DNA of 32,659 nt from Mesorhizobium sp. WSM4311 (GCF_002295115.1 NZ_NSFV01000027.1:1-32659), one strand, 5' to 3'. Numbered from the stretch's first letter, positions 1-8,656 are shown. A program made the numbers and translations. Notes: generated by a model from the sequence alone, not told the origin.

Positions 1-1689
1 TTGCGTGGTTTTCGATTATATCGTCGTGGGTGGTGGCTCCTCTGGATGCGTGATGGCGAGCAGGCTCTCCGCCTATGGCGCTCGCGTGCTGCTCATTGAA
101 GCTGGCCCTGATACGCCGCCGAATGCCATTCCTGACGACATCCAGGATGGCGACCCAACGCGTGCTTACCTTAATCCCGGTTATCGATGGCAGTCACTCC
201 ACGCGACAACGGTGCGAGGTGGCCGCAAGCCTGTCCATTACGAACAGGCGCGCGTCATGGGTGGCGGCTCCAGCATCAATGCCCAAGTCGCCAACCGCGG
301 CGGGCCCGGAGATTACGATGAGTGGGCCTCAAGCGGTGCAACGGGCTGGGGTTGGGAAGACGTGCTGCCCTACTTCCGTCGTCTAGAATGCGATTTGGAT
401 TTCGGCGGGGAATTTCATGGCACGAACGGCCCCTTGCCAATCAAACGTGTGCGCCAATCAGACTGGTCGGGCTTCATCCGGGCAATCTCCGATGCTTACG
501 ATGCTTTGGGGCTTCATTTCAGGCCAGACTTCAATGGTGCATTCGGTGATGGCTATTCAGTTGTCCCATTGACCAACCGCAATGGTCATCGGGTCTCCTC
601 CGCGATGGCGTACTTACCCGAAACCGTCCGCTCTCGCCGCAATCTAACGATTTTATCCGAAACGACAGTTGCGCGGCTGACCTTTTTGGGAACAACGGTA
701 ACGGGGGTCGAGACGGAGAACAAATCGGGCGTGCAATCGTATAGCGCTTCTTGCGTTATCCTGTGCGCAGGAGCACTCCATTCACCCGCCATATTGATGC
801 GCTCCGGGATCGGCCCCGCGAAGGAATTAGTACAATTCGGAATCCCTATCGTTGCAGATTTGAAAGGTGTGGGCCAGAATCTTCAGGAACACCCCACGAT
901 TTGCGTTTCGGCCTATTTGAAGCCGGCCGATCGCTTGTCACCCGGCGTGAGCGAATATATTCAGATGCACGCCCGCTACTCGTCGGGTTACGAAGGCTGC
1001 CCGTCGACCGATATGGCAATATCGACTGTTGCCAAATCATCCTGGCACCCGCTGGGGAGGCGCCTCGGCACTCTCGCCGTGTGGGTCAATCGCAGCTACT
1101 CGACGGGAACTGTGGCGCTCAAGGGTAGTTCGCATAAAATAGAGCCGGAGGTCGATTTCAACTGGTTGAGCGACAAGCGGGACGCCGAGCGCCTCAAGCA
1201 GGGCTTTCGCTTCATAGTCCGCCTGCTGCAGCAAGATTCGCTGTCCTCTGTGGCGCTGGACCCGTTTCCGTCAGCGTTGAATGCGCGAGCGAAGCTGGTG
1301 AGCAAGGTCACAAGCACAAACTATGCACTCACGTCATTTCTGGCGCTGCTCATGGACGCGTCGCCGCGGCTGCGCCGTGGGCTGATTAGGCGCGTCATAA
1401 CGGATGGGGATAGCATTTCCGATCTCGTCAACGACGAGAAACATCTGGATCGGTATATTCGCCAGAACGTCATCCCAAGTTGGCATCCGACGTCGACCTG
1501 CAGGATGGGGGCAGCCGCGGATCCTGGCGCTGTGACCGATCCGTCGGGACGCGTTCATGGTATTTTGGGTTTGAGGATCGCCGACGCTTCCGTCATGCCA
1601 TTTTGCCCTCGGGCGAACACAAACATTCCGACGATTATGGTGGCTGAGAAATTGGCCGACACAACCTTGAGAGACGGCAGACGGAGCTA
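1..1689 (+). repeat. Long direct repeat, left copy (GMC gene)
   Basis: Positions 1-1689 match 16624-18312 at a constant offset of 16623, with the only differences I found confined to 971-990. The repeat enters from beyond the left window edge. It stops exactly inside the stop codon: this copy ends TAA, the other ends TAG, and the flanks are then unrelated. Confidence 0.95.
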
Positions 1690-1690
1690 A
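5..1690 (+). CDS. GMC-family FAD oxidoreductase (choline-dehydrogenase-like), copy 1
   Basis: Flavin-dependent alcohol/polyol oxidoreductase of the glucose-methanol-choline family, 561 aa, presumably cytoplasmic. The N-terminal dinucleotide-binding motif is VVGGGSSG (about residues 7-14), followed by LLIEAG. The GMC signatures are MGGGSSIN (about 85-92) and GALHSPAILMRSGIG (about 257-271). The C-terminal catalytic His/Asn pair is H494 (SWHPTSTCRMG) and N540 (ANTNIP). Length is normal for the family. The start is the GTG at 5, which puts the protein start where family members begin; there is no clear ribosome site, and the upstream DNA lies outside the window. It is one of two nearly identical copies and differs from the other by six bases within 971-990. 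The substrate is unknown. Its neighbours suggest oxidation of a hydroxylated amino-acid derivative, but that is inference. Confidence 0.9.
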   Translation: MVFDYIVVGGGSSGCVMASRLSAYGARVLLIEAGPDTPPNAIPDDIQDGDPTRAYLNPGYRWQSLHATTVRGGRKPVHYEQARVMGGGSSINAQVANRGGPGDYDEWASSGATGWGWEDVLPYFRRLECDLDFGGEFHGTNGPLPIKRVRQSDWSGFIRAISDAYDALGLHFRPDFNGAFGDGYSVVPLTNRNGHRVSSAMAYLPETVRSRRNLTILSETTVARLTFLGTTVTGVETENKSGVQSYSASCVILCAGALHSPAILMRSGIGPAKELVQFGIPIVADLKGVGQNLQEHPTICVSAYLKPADRLSPGVSEYIQMHARYSSGYEGCPSTDMAISTVAKSSWHPLGRRLGTLAVWVNRSYSTGTVALKGSSHKIEPEVDFNWLSDKRDAERLKQGFRFIVRLLQQDSLSSVALDPFPSALNARAKLVSKVTSTNYALTSFLALLMDASPRLRRGLIRRVITDGDSISDLVNDEKHLDRYIRQNVIPSWHPTSTCRMGAAADPGAVTDPSGRVHGILGLRIADASVMPFCPRANTNIPTIMVAEKLADTTLRDGRRS

Positions 1691-1765
1691 ATCGCTGCCT
1701 GCTTTGCTGCTCGGCTAGTCGTCTCGTCGAGACGGCGGATAACGTCGACAAGCGCTTCCTCAGCT

Positions 1766-2068
1766 CATGTGCTCCTTGGTGCCGCCAGGCAGAACGCCGA
1801 ACCCGATGTAGATGGCTTTTTTGCGAACGAAGTCTTCGTCCCTGAGCTTGACCGCTCGACCCGGATAGCGTCGAAAAAGACTATGGGATAGGAAAATTTC
1901 GAGCGGTCGGTTTCTGCCATTCGGCCATCGTCCGGGACGGCGTGTGTGATGGACGAGCTCAGGTAGCTGGCGATACCTCGCGTCATAGAGCTCTTCGAGA
2001 TGGCCGATCCTGCCATGAAACCCGGAGGTCGGCGCTGGTCTGGATTGAGCCTGGAAGTCATAAAGCAA
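1766..2068 (-). mobile_element. IS256-family transposase remnant (frameshifted)
   Basis: The minus strand encodes the part of an IS256/Mutator-type transposase around the first catalytic Asp. One frame reads YPIVFFDAIRV, and a neighbouring frame then continues RDEDFVRKKA and GVLPGGTKE, which is how an intact IS256 protein runs. The match is split over at least two frames and lacks both ends. It is a dead fragment of a different IS256 subgroup from the element at 8926-10260. No terminal repeats are seen. Confidence 0.75.
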
Positions 2069-2371
2069 TTCAGAATTGTAAATCGCTCTTAGTATCTTGG
2101 CCGTGATAATGTTAAACTAACCGCGACGGATGTAACAATATATACAACTATATTAACATACAAATCGTTGTTATCTTCACCAGGAAGCGCTAGAGATCAA
2201 TTGCTAAGACGGAATCACCGCCCAGCCATCGGCTTAGCCTTAGAATGGGACATCATGTCGACTTTCGTTATTATTGGAAGAGACGGCGCGTTGCCCACAT
2301 CCAAGGAACTGTCGACTTTGAGAGCCGCGGCAAACACTAATCAACTTAAGCGCCCAAAAAGGGGATTGACT
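2069..2371. other. AT-rich intergenic leader of the oxygenase gene
   Basis: About 300 bp, notably AT-rich around 2085-2175, between the IS256 fragment and the oxygenase start. The open frame of the oxygenase continues upstream to 2168, but that stretch has no family similarity and is treated as leader. It probably holds the oxygenase promoter. I could not assign specific boxes with confidence. Confidence 0.4.
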
Positions 2372-3301
2372 ATGACCACGCTGCCGAAAATTTCACTTTC
2401 GAAATTGAGAGACGATGCAACGCGACGTGACGAGCGCCAGCGCCTGCAAATGGCATGCCAGGAATACGGGTTCTTCTACCTTGTCGAGCACGGCATCCCC
2501 GGGGAACAGATCGCGCAAGCCATTGAGGCTTCCCGGCGATTCTTCGCATTGCCACAGTCGGTTAAGGAACGCTACGGGCACGCCTTTCAGGACGTGTACC
2601 CCACTGCCGCCCGTGGATACAGTCCTTTACACGGCGAAATGCTACATCCTGAGGCCGGCTTCGATCCAAAGGAGGTATTCGACCTCGGAATTGAGAACGA
2701 AGGCGACCGGCGTCCGTTCTCCGGCCGCACGCGCCTTCCGGATGAAGCCTTGGCTCCTGGCTTCGCAAGAAACCTGCTTGCTTTGCAGGCTACCGTGCTC
2801 GCCGGGATTGTCCCCCAGATCGGGGATGCGCTGGCGGACCTGATAGGTATGGAAGAGGCATGGTTCCAACGCCATTTCAGCACGCCGACGCTTGGGCAAC
2901 GCGTGATACGGTATCCAGCTCGCGGCGGCACTTGCGCAAAGCACACGGATCATGGCTTCTTCACGCTGCTGCTGCAAGAGGAACTCCCCCTGCGTTCCTT
3001 GCAGGTGTGGTTCCGCGGTCGATGGATGCCGGTGCCGAGCCTGCCCGATAGTCTCGTAGTCAATCTGGGCGACCTCCTTCAGGTCTTGAGCGACGGCCGC
3101 TTCAAGAGTACGCCCCACCAGGTCGTGCATAGTGGTCCGACTGATCGAATTTCGCTGCCCTTCTTTATTTATCCCGAGATCGACGCTCGCCTGACTTCGC
3201 GACAAGGGCAGCAAGTTAGTGTTGTAGAAATGATGCTGCGCAACGTTGAGTCAATATGGGTGACTGGGAATGGCGCCGGACGCGCGCGCGAACTGCAATG
3301 A
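2372..3301 (+). CDS. 2-oxoglutarate/Fe(II)-dependent oxygenase (isopenicillin-N-synthase-like fold)
   Basis: Non-haem iron oxygenase of 309 aa that would couple 2-oxoglutarate decarboxylation to hydroxylation, desaturation or ring formation on an unknown small substrate. The N-terminal DIOX_N-type region includes ACQEYGFFYLVEHGIP (about residues 28-43). The iron-binding triad is H191 and D193 (KHTDHGFF) plus H249 (STPHQVVH). The 2OG-binding Arg/Ser pair is R259 and S261 (DRISLPFF). All active-site residues are present and the length is normal. I chose the ATG at 2372 because a purine-rich site (aaaagggg) precedes it and the family similarity starts there; the frame is open back to 2168. It is not the PhyH-type ectoine hydroxylase EctD. 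The GNAT gene 476 bp downstream is on the same strand. The substrate cannot be predicted. Confidence 0.88.
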   Translation: MTTLPKISLSKLRDDATRRDERQRLQMACQEYGFFYLVEHGIPGEQIAQAIEASRRFFALPQSVKERYGHAFQDVYPTAARGYSPLHGEMLHPEAGFDPKEVFDLGIENEGDRRPFSGRTRLPDEALAPGFARNLLALQATVLAGIVPQIGDALADLIGMEEAWFQRHFSTPTLGQRVIRYPARGGTCAKHTDHGFFTLLLQEELPLRSLQVWFRGRWMPVPSLPDSLVVNLGDLLQVLSDGRFKSTPHQVVHSGPTDRISLPFFIYPEIDARLTSRQGQQVSVVEMMLRNVESIWVTGNGAGRARELQ

Positions 3302-3777
3302 TTGTCTGCTTTTCTAAAGCATGCGCAATTATGGCGCCGACGCGGTGCAGATCTCCGTGGTAAGCTGGAAGAACTCTCGCATCCGCTAGATTGTCCCGCC
3401 GTCGCGCGTGTAGCGCGGCGGTCGGAAGCCCGCTTCGGGATGAATGCACCTATGGTGTCAGATTGTTTGCATCGTGTGGTCGCAGGGAAAGATCGCACTA
3501 GATCTGCACCGCTGTCGCAAACGTGCTGCGGGAAAACCTGAGGGAACTTGATCCCATGATAACGCTCGCCCAACTCGCGCTTGACGTATCGCGAACCGAG
3601 CTCCCGGGAACCAGTTCCAGCGCGACCACGACGCCGTCACAGGCGGAAAGATCTTATAACACCCGGCGGTCGCGTGCTGCACGTCTTGCGGGCCGGTGGC
3701 AGTTATCGCAAGCCGTCAACCTTTCAGGCCGAACACCTCGCGCCCTGGAGCCCATTCTCAGCCGGAGCCCGCCCCTC
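3302..3777. other. Intergenic stretch, no recognisable gene
   Basis: 476 bp between the oxygenase and the GNAT gene. The GNAT frame is open upstream to 3523, and other frames are open on both strands, but none has recognisable protein similarity or a convincing ribosome site. It may be decayed mobile DNA. I see no supported feature. Confidence 0.35.
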
Positions 3778-4218
3778 ATGGAGATTCGTCTCGCAGGCAC
3801 TGCCGACCGCGATGCATGGCGGTCCCTTTGGTACGCATATTGCGCCGACCAAGGTCTCAATTCATCAGAACAGGCGACAGATAGGATCTGGCGGCGCATC
3901 GAGCGCCCAGACGAACCGATTAACGCGCTGATCGCGGTCTCAGCAACTGGCGTTACCATAGGTTTTGCTACCTTTGTCATTCACCCGTATACTCTTAGCG
4001 ATCGTCCGGTCTGTTTTCTCGCAGATCTCTATGTCGACGAGTCTTCGCGGCGCCAGGGGATTGGCCAAGCCATGCTCACGAATCTGGCCTCCTACGGTCG
4101 CGACCAAGGCTGGCTGAGAATCTATTGGAATACGGACAGATCAAATTATCATGCGCGGGCGCTCTATGACAAGATCGGTAAATTGAGTCCATACCTTACC
4201 TACTACTATGACCTGTAG
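3778..4218 (+). CDS. GNAT-family N-acetyltransferase
   Basis: Acetyl-CoA-dependent N-acetyltransferase, 146 aa, a single GNAT domain of normal length. The N-terminal MEIRLAGTADRDAW starts the fold. The strand FLADLYVDESS leads into the acetyl-CoA pyrophosphate loop RRQGIGQAM (about residues 97-105). The C-terminal part reads RSNYHARALYDKIG, the usual Asn and Tyr region. The ATG at 3778 is preceded by GGAG at 3764-3767, and the domain begins at that Met; the upstream open frame has no similarity. It is the only intact one of three GNAT-like genes in the window (compare 10261-10433 and 11367-11840). The acceptor is unknown; an amine or amino-acid intermediate of the neighbouring pathway is possible. 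Confidence 0.82.
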   Translation: MEIRLAGTADRDAWRSLWYAYCADQGLNSSEQATDRIWRRIERPDEPINALIAVSATGVTIGFATFVIHPYTLSDRPVCFLADLYVDESSRRQGIGQAMLTNLASYGRDQGWLRIYWNTDRSNYHARALYDKIGKLSPYLTYYYDL

Positions 4219-4357
4219 ACTTGCTCTGAGGTCGTAACGAAAGCGCATTGACCTGCCCCAGTCTTTTAAACAGTGGCGAGTAGACTAGAGGTGCAGCCAT
4301 TTATGTTGCGCACATGGGCTTGCAGCGGAATGTATTTTCGGCGCGATGATCCATTGA

Positions 4358-4660
4358 TCAGGCAAGGACCGTGTTCGAGGTAAACTCCGTGCGGTGGTCT
4401 GCGACGATCATGCCGGGCTTGCCGCGCTGGGCGATCAGGTCGTCAGTTCGCGAGCAACGCGGCGACCAGAGATCTGTGTCCGGAATCGCGTAAGGCATTC
4501 GCGCGTCACGTCGTCGACGAGTTGATCGGCCGCAGGAGAACTGGTCGTACAGCGACCAGCGTGCGTTCGGCTTCGCCTCGACACGGATCGGCCCCGCATG
4601 CCGACCGCCGCTCGCCGTCCGCACTTCAACAAGGTAGGCGACATCTCGTCGACCGGCAAG
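4358..4660 (-). mobile_element. IS3-family transposase (orfB, integrase core) remnant
   Basis: Minus-strand fragment of an IS3-family OrfB. One frame gives VEAKPNARWS and LIAQRGKPGMIVADHRTEFTSN, which contains the second catalytic Asp region; the adjacent frame gives DDVTRECLT and SGRRVAREL. In an intact protein these alternate in one frame, so at least two frameshifts separate them. Both ends are missing. It lies just downstream of the M24 hydrolase gene. Confidence 0.8.
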
Positions 4661-4708
4661 ATCTATTCCGGACGTCCGCGCTGTCGTTATGACAAGCCAT
4701 ATTCTAAT

Positions 4709-5878
4709 TTAGATCTCAAAAATCTTCCGGGGAGCAGTGGTCAGTACCTCGACGCCGGAGTCTGTGACACGGAACGTTTCGCTGATGACGTATCCAAAAT
4801 CCTCCTCGATCCAATTACCTAACATCAGGTGAAAGGTCATGTTTGGTAGCAACTCTGTCATATCGCCATCCTTAAGGCTTGCGGTCGGCTCCAACCAACC
4901 AATGCCGTGTGCATAGCCGCAACGCGTCTCCTTTTTGAGGCCCCGCTTCTCGATGCTGCGATTGAAGGCGTTGGCAACATCGCTGCAAGTCGCTCCTGGC
5001 CGTATCGCATCAAGAGCGACCTCAAGGCCGGCGACTTGGATCTCATGCACGCGACGTAGACGATCGGAGGGTGAGCCGATCGTGTAAGTGCGCATAAGCC
5101 CAGCACAGTAACCATATCGCGCACCGCCGATTTCGAGATTCACCTGCGATCCATAGCGAAAAACGTCCTCGCTCCACGGAATGTGGCACGTTCCCGTTCG
5201 CGGTGATGAACACAAACTTATTCCCTCGATCCCGCTTCCTGGCTTACCGTTTGCGCCGCGCACCAACGTTGCCACAATTTCCGCGCACGCGTCTGCTTCA
5301 CGCACCCCGGGGCGTATTACCTCAGCAGCGCGTCGAATCGCGGCGTCTGAGATTGCCGCCGCCTCCCGCATTACAGCTATCTCGAGATCTGACTTGATGA
5401 GCCTTTTCCAAGTGACCGCCTTAGTAGCATCGACGATCGTGGCACCAGGCAGGCGCATCCTAAACTTTTTCGCCGATTGCGATGGAAGGCAGCATAGCTC
5501 GATTCCTATGCCTCGACTCGCGAGGCCGACGTCCTCCAAGTAATCGACTACCGCGTCATAGCCATCCTTGTCAGGATTTCCAATATACGCTTCGGGGTAT
5601 GCGACGATTTTGTCGCGCTCCATAAAACATTGATGAATGGCTGCCGGCGCATCACAGCGGCGCAGAATGAACGTCGGTTCCTCTTCTCGTATCGAAACCA
5701 CAACGGCCTGAGGAACATAGGCTGATAGCGCGGTGTACCCCGTGAGATAGGTAATGTTATGTTGGTCGGAAACGACGAGCGCGTCGATATCGCACCGACC
5801 CATTTCGAACTTCACCGAGCCGAGCCGGCGAAGGTATTCACTTCTAGGGAATGCCTGGGGTCCCTTGGATATATTCAT
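4709..5878 (-). CDS. M24/creatinase-fold hydrolase, ectoine hydrolase (DoeA/EutD)-like
   Basis: Cytoplasmic hydrolase of the pita-bread (M24) superfamily, 389 aa. The N-terminal creatinase-type domain (about 10-155) has DALVVSDQHNITYLTGY; the C-terminal catalytic domain runs from about 165 to 385. The layout and motifs LEIGGARYGY, GYAHGIGW (H324), NMTFH (H350) and SETFRVT (E367) resemble the ectoine hydrolase DoeA/EutD. The two Asp metal ligands of true M24 aminopeptidases are absent: E249 occupies the first position and the second reads AGLMRT. This fits the metal-free creatinase/EutD branch. The ATG at 5878 has GGAG about 9 nt upstream. It is the last gene of a minus-strand run, 81 bp after the ATP-grasp gene, so probably cotranscribed. 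A DoeB/EutE deacetylase partner is not in the window, so the substrate may not be ectoine. Confidence 0.82.
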   Translation of the reverse strand: MNISKGPQAFPRSEYLRRLGSVKFEMGRCDIDALVVSDQHNITYLTGYTALSAYVPQAVVVSIREEEPTFILRRCDAPAAIHQCFMERDKIVAYPEAYIGNPDKDGYDAVVDYLEDVGLASRGIGIELCCLPSQSAKKFRMRLPGATIVDATKAVTWKRLIKSDLEIAVMREAAAISDAAIRRAAEVIRPGVREADACAEIVATLVRGANGKPGSGIEGISLCSSPRTGTCHIPWSEDVFRYGSQVNLEIGGARYGYCAGLMRTYTIGSPSDRLRRVHEIQVAGLEVALDAIRPGATCSDVANAFNRSIEKRGLKKETRCGYAHGIGWLEPTASLKDGDMTELLPNMTFHLMLGNWIEEDFGYVISETFRVTDSGVEVLTTAPRKIFEI

Positions 5879-5959
5879 AAGTTTGAACTCCAGCTATGCT
5901 TTTGACAACAAGGCGAGCTATTGCGGGTAAGAGTTCTTATGCTGGCGACGGATCACCTC

Positions 5960-7228
5960 TCAGTTGGGGGGGAGTCGTGGGGCTGCAGATCGCTCCTGTT
6001 CGCCCGACGGCGGTGTGATAGACCAAGCGATTAAGTCGACAGCTCGTTGGAGTATCGCTTCGGTCTGAGCAAGGCTGGGTGAAACGGCGACGACATGTCC
6101 TATCCAGTCTCGAAAATCGCCTTTCCTGAAGATCGGCGCGTTGGGTTCAACATACAATTTGATTTCAGCGACACCTGGTACCGCGATCGCCTGACTGCCG
6201 CCATCGATCCAATCGAGGGTGCCGTCGCAATCAGCAACTAGGAACCGCGCGGCTGCGGTCTGCAAATGCCTTCTGCGCAAATCCCATTCCTCGCCGACGA
6301 CAAGCTTGATGTGCTCGGTGACCAGATCGACACCGCTCGCCAGTTGGACCAGTTCAGGCTCAAGCGCACCAGCAAGACGCGGATTCACTTCGATTACAAC
6401 CGGGCCATGATTAGTCAACCGGAGCTCGATGTTCGTTGGCCCCCAATTAAGGCCAAGAGCTTGCAAGCACCTCAGCGAAACATCAACGATACGGTCATGA
6501 TCGTCTTCCGCAAGCGGGGCCGGGAAGGTCGTTTCACGGAAGACGAAATGCGGTGGGGGGCCGAAATCAACGGCGACAATCCCAATAACCTCATTGCCCA
6601 TTATCTCCACGCTATAAAAAGGGCCGCGCGCGAATTCCTCAACCAATATCCTCGGCGAAGACGGCCAGATGTGCTTCCCACCCAACAGATAGGTCGTGTG
6701 GTCAGCTAACTCATCGGCGTTGCGGCACAATCGGACACCGATGCTACCGCTGCCGATTGCCGGCTTAACAATTACGGGAAAGCCGATCTCCGCGACAGCG
6801 CTTTCTACTTCTGCCACATTCAGCGCCATGCGATAAGCGGGTATCGGAACTCCGGCTTCCGCAAGTAGCTGGCGCTGAGAGAATTTGTCACAGCATCGTT
6901 CAATCAATTCGGGGTTGGGTCCCGGTAAGTCGAAATGCCGACATAGTTTGCCAACGGTTGCATAGACCGACTCGTCGATGCCCGAGAAGCCCGTGATACC
7001 AGCGATGTCATTGGTCTCACGCAGCCTGGAACATTCGCGAATCAAGGTATCAAGATTGGTTGTATCGACACGGATTGCCTCGCTTCTTTCCGCCGCAAGA
7101 TACTCGTACTGTGTTGGATCAACTGATAGTGTAATTGGATGAAAGCCAAGACGCCGGGCCGCGTGGATGTATCGTATTCCATTACCTCTTGCATGGCCTT
7201 CAACCAGGATGAGAGCTTTCCTTGACAT
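5960..7228 (-). CDS. ATP-grasp carboxylate-amine ligase
   Basis: ATP-grasp enzyme of 422 aa that would activate a carboxylate as acyl phosphate and join it to an amine, as in L-amino-acid ligases and carnosine-synthase-like proteins. The preATP-grasp domain is about 1-110. The ATP-binding core has IVKPAIGSGSIGV (K155, glycine-rich loop 159-165) and LVEEF (E197). The Mg2+-binding part has NIELR (E268) and VIEVNPRLAG (E280, N282). A C-terminal domain of about 110 aa follows, as in dipeptide ligases. The ATG at 7228 follows a weak GTGGAG site. The gene lies between panD and the ectoine-hydrolase-like gene, which suggests a beta-alanine, diaminobutyrate or related amine as one substrate. That is inference. 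A role in primary metabolism (purK or carB type) is unlikely given the motif pattern and context. Confidence 0.85.
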   Translation of the reverse strand: MSRKALILVEGHARGNGIRYIHAARRLGFHPITLSVDPTQYEYLAAERSEAIRVDTTNLDTLIRECSRLRETNDIAGITGFSGIDESVYATVGKLCRHFDLPGPNPELIERCCDKFSQRQLLAEAGVPIPAYRMALNVAEVESAVAEIGFPVIVKPAIGSGSIGVRLCRNADELADHTTYLLGGKHIWPSSPRILVEEFARGPFYSVEIMGNEVIGIVAVDFGPPPHFVFRETTFPAPLAEDDHDRIVDVSLRCLQALGLNWGPTNIELRLTNHGPVVIEVNPRLAGALEPELVQLASGVDLVTEHIKLVVGEEWDLRRRHLQTAAARFLVADCDGTLDWIDGGSQAIAVPGVAEIKLYVEPNAPIFRKGDFRDWIGHVVAVSPSLAQTEAILQRAVDLIAWSITPPSGEQERSAAPRLPPN

Positions 7229-7541
7229 TGGCTGTTCTCCACTCTGCGTTTTTGTCGATAGGTCGTTTTGCCATCGTGGACCTCAGACTTAAAGACAACG
7301 ATCCAAGGCCAAACATTCCGTGAAATTGGTCGCCTCTACCCGCAGCCGCTGGCTGAAGCTGAAGTTGCCTTTGGCGCAGCAAAATCGTCTTCCCAGATCT
7401 GGGCAGAACCGATTGGGCTTGATGGCAACTGACCGAATAGTGGCCGAGTGGGATAATGCACTGTATCGCGTACCAGAGTACTGGGGACGAGTACGCCCTT
7501 GACCGGGACCCGGCGCCACGAGCTGTCACCGAAAGGCCCTA
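7229..7541. other. 313-bp gap between panD and the ATP-grasp gene
   Basis: No recognisable gene on either strand, although open frames exist. The gap is long for a single operon, so panD and the two downstream genes may be transcribed separately. It could also be a scar of lost DNA. Confidence 0.3.
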
Positions 7542-7985
7542 CTAGGGAGTGAGTTTTAGCGCGTTATCGCCGGGAGAGCCCTCGCGAATCGAGAACGTTA
7601 TCCTTCCATCGTCGTCTATTGCACCCTCGTAGAACATGTGGTCGCAGATAGAATTATCCCGGTGGAAAGTCAGCACTCGCGGCTTGATCTCCACCATCTG
7701 ATGCTCCTCGATGTATGCGGAGGAGCAAACGATTATTTCGTCCCCGACCTGACAGGTGCGAGCAGCGGCTCCGTTCAGCACGCAGCAACGAGAACCCCGC
7801 TCTCCATAAATCACGTAAGTGCTGATTCGAGCGCCCGATGATTTATTCCAGATTTCAACGAATTCCATTGGAAGGATGCCGGCTTCGTCGCAGTGATCTG
7901 GATCCAAAGTTATTGAGCCCCGGTAGTTCAAATTCGCGTCGGTCACAGTTATTCCATGAAGCTTGGCGGCAACAAATTTTCTCAT
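7542..7985 (-). CDS. panD: Aspartate 1-decarboxylase (pyruvoyl-dependent)
   Basis: Decarboxylates L-aspartate to beta-alanine, normally for pantothenate synthesis, in the cytoplasm. 147 aa, slightly longer than the usual roughly 125-aa enzyme because of a C-terminal extension past about residue 120. The self-cleavage site that makes the pyruvoyl group is G23-S24 (NYRGSITLD). Other conserved parts are AAKLHG (K8), the tyrosine just before the cleavage site (Y21), SGARISTYV (substrate-binding Arg and Tyr), GERGS and LNGAAAR. A strong site GAGAGGA lies 7 nt before the ATG at 7985. The gene is upstream of the ATP-grasp ligase and M24 hydrolase on the same strand, and no panB or panC is present. 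Its beta-alanine may therefore feed a dedicated product rather than coenzyme A; this is inference. An extra symbiotic panD copy serving vitamin supply is the alternative. Confidence 0.92.
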   Translation of the reverse strand: MRKFVAAKLHGITVTDANLNYRGSITLDPDHCDEAGILPMEFVEIWNKSSGARISTYVIYGERGSRCCVLNGAAARTCQVGDEIIVCSSAYIEEHQMVEIKPRVLTFHRDNSICDHMFYEGAIDDDGRITFSIREGSPGDNALKLTP

Positions 7986-8656
7986 CTACATTTCCTCTCG
8001 GCGGTGGGACACTGCGTCGACAAGCGATTGCTGTGTCTTGGTTTCAGGATGGATGGATGGACGTTCTGCGATTTGTCGTATTGTGGTTCTTAGGACAAAA
8101 TTGATTACTCTGGCGTGGCCAGCACGAGACAGTCAGGCGAAGGCTGGTTGTGGTGGGCGGAGGCATTGCCGGCCGGCTGTCCCCCATTGGTAATGCCATC
8201 CGATACAGTTCCGACATGTTCCGTTCCTTTAATTAGTTGTGATTTCAGGTGACTGTGCCAATCGGCCCGTTCAACTGGATCGCACACAAAGTTGCAAACC
8301 TCGTGCCAAACTGGCTAATCAGGCCGGAAACAGAAATGCGTGATCTCTTTCAGCTATTTAGGTGAGCAGACCACGGATCGGATCAAGAAGGCACGTCGCG
8401 GACGCGACAAAATGTTGAGTGTAGGACGGGTTGAGGTGGCGCCCTTCTGCTGGTGGTCGTGCGGCCGATCTGGGCATCGTTGACTTCTGGCGGCGGGGAT
8501 GTCGAGGACGCTCGGGTATTGGCTGTTCGGATCTTAGACGCGTGCAGCCTCATGCCTCGAATGCGGCCGTTTTACTTGTCCCAGTCGAGGCCTGCCTAAA
8601 TGTTTGATCTCAGGTTTTGATGGGGCATCCTTATCTTCCGAATCAAAGGATGCACT
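7986..8656. other. Upstream region of panD, no recognisable gene
   Basis: About 670 bp. The first 120 bp presumably carry the panD promoter (leftward) and contain a short ATGG tandem run at about 8048-8061. The rest has only short open frames without similarity. It precedes the IS481 stub and is probably decayed insertion DNA. Confidence 0.35.

Noticed and set aside
2168..2371. A 68-residue N-terminal extension of the oxygenase.
   Set aside because: It has no family similarity, and the ATG at 2372 has the better ribosome site.
7501..7514. CCGGGaCCCGG just downstream of panD as a terminator.
   Set aside because: A one-base loop cannot fold into a hairpin and no T-run follows.
8046..8062. Short ATGG tandem run near the panD promoter, possibly phase-variable.
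   Set aside because: Only three to four units; too short to argue for slippage control.
8085..8105. A nod-box-like tail (complement reads AATCAATTTTGTCC) upstream of panD.
   Set aside because: Only the last part resembles a nod box; the preceding ATC-N9-GAT modules are missing.
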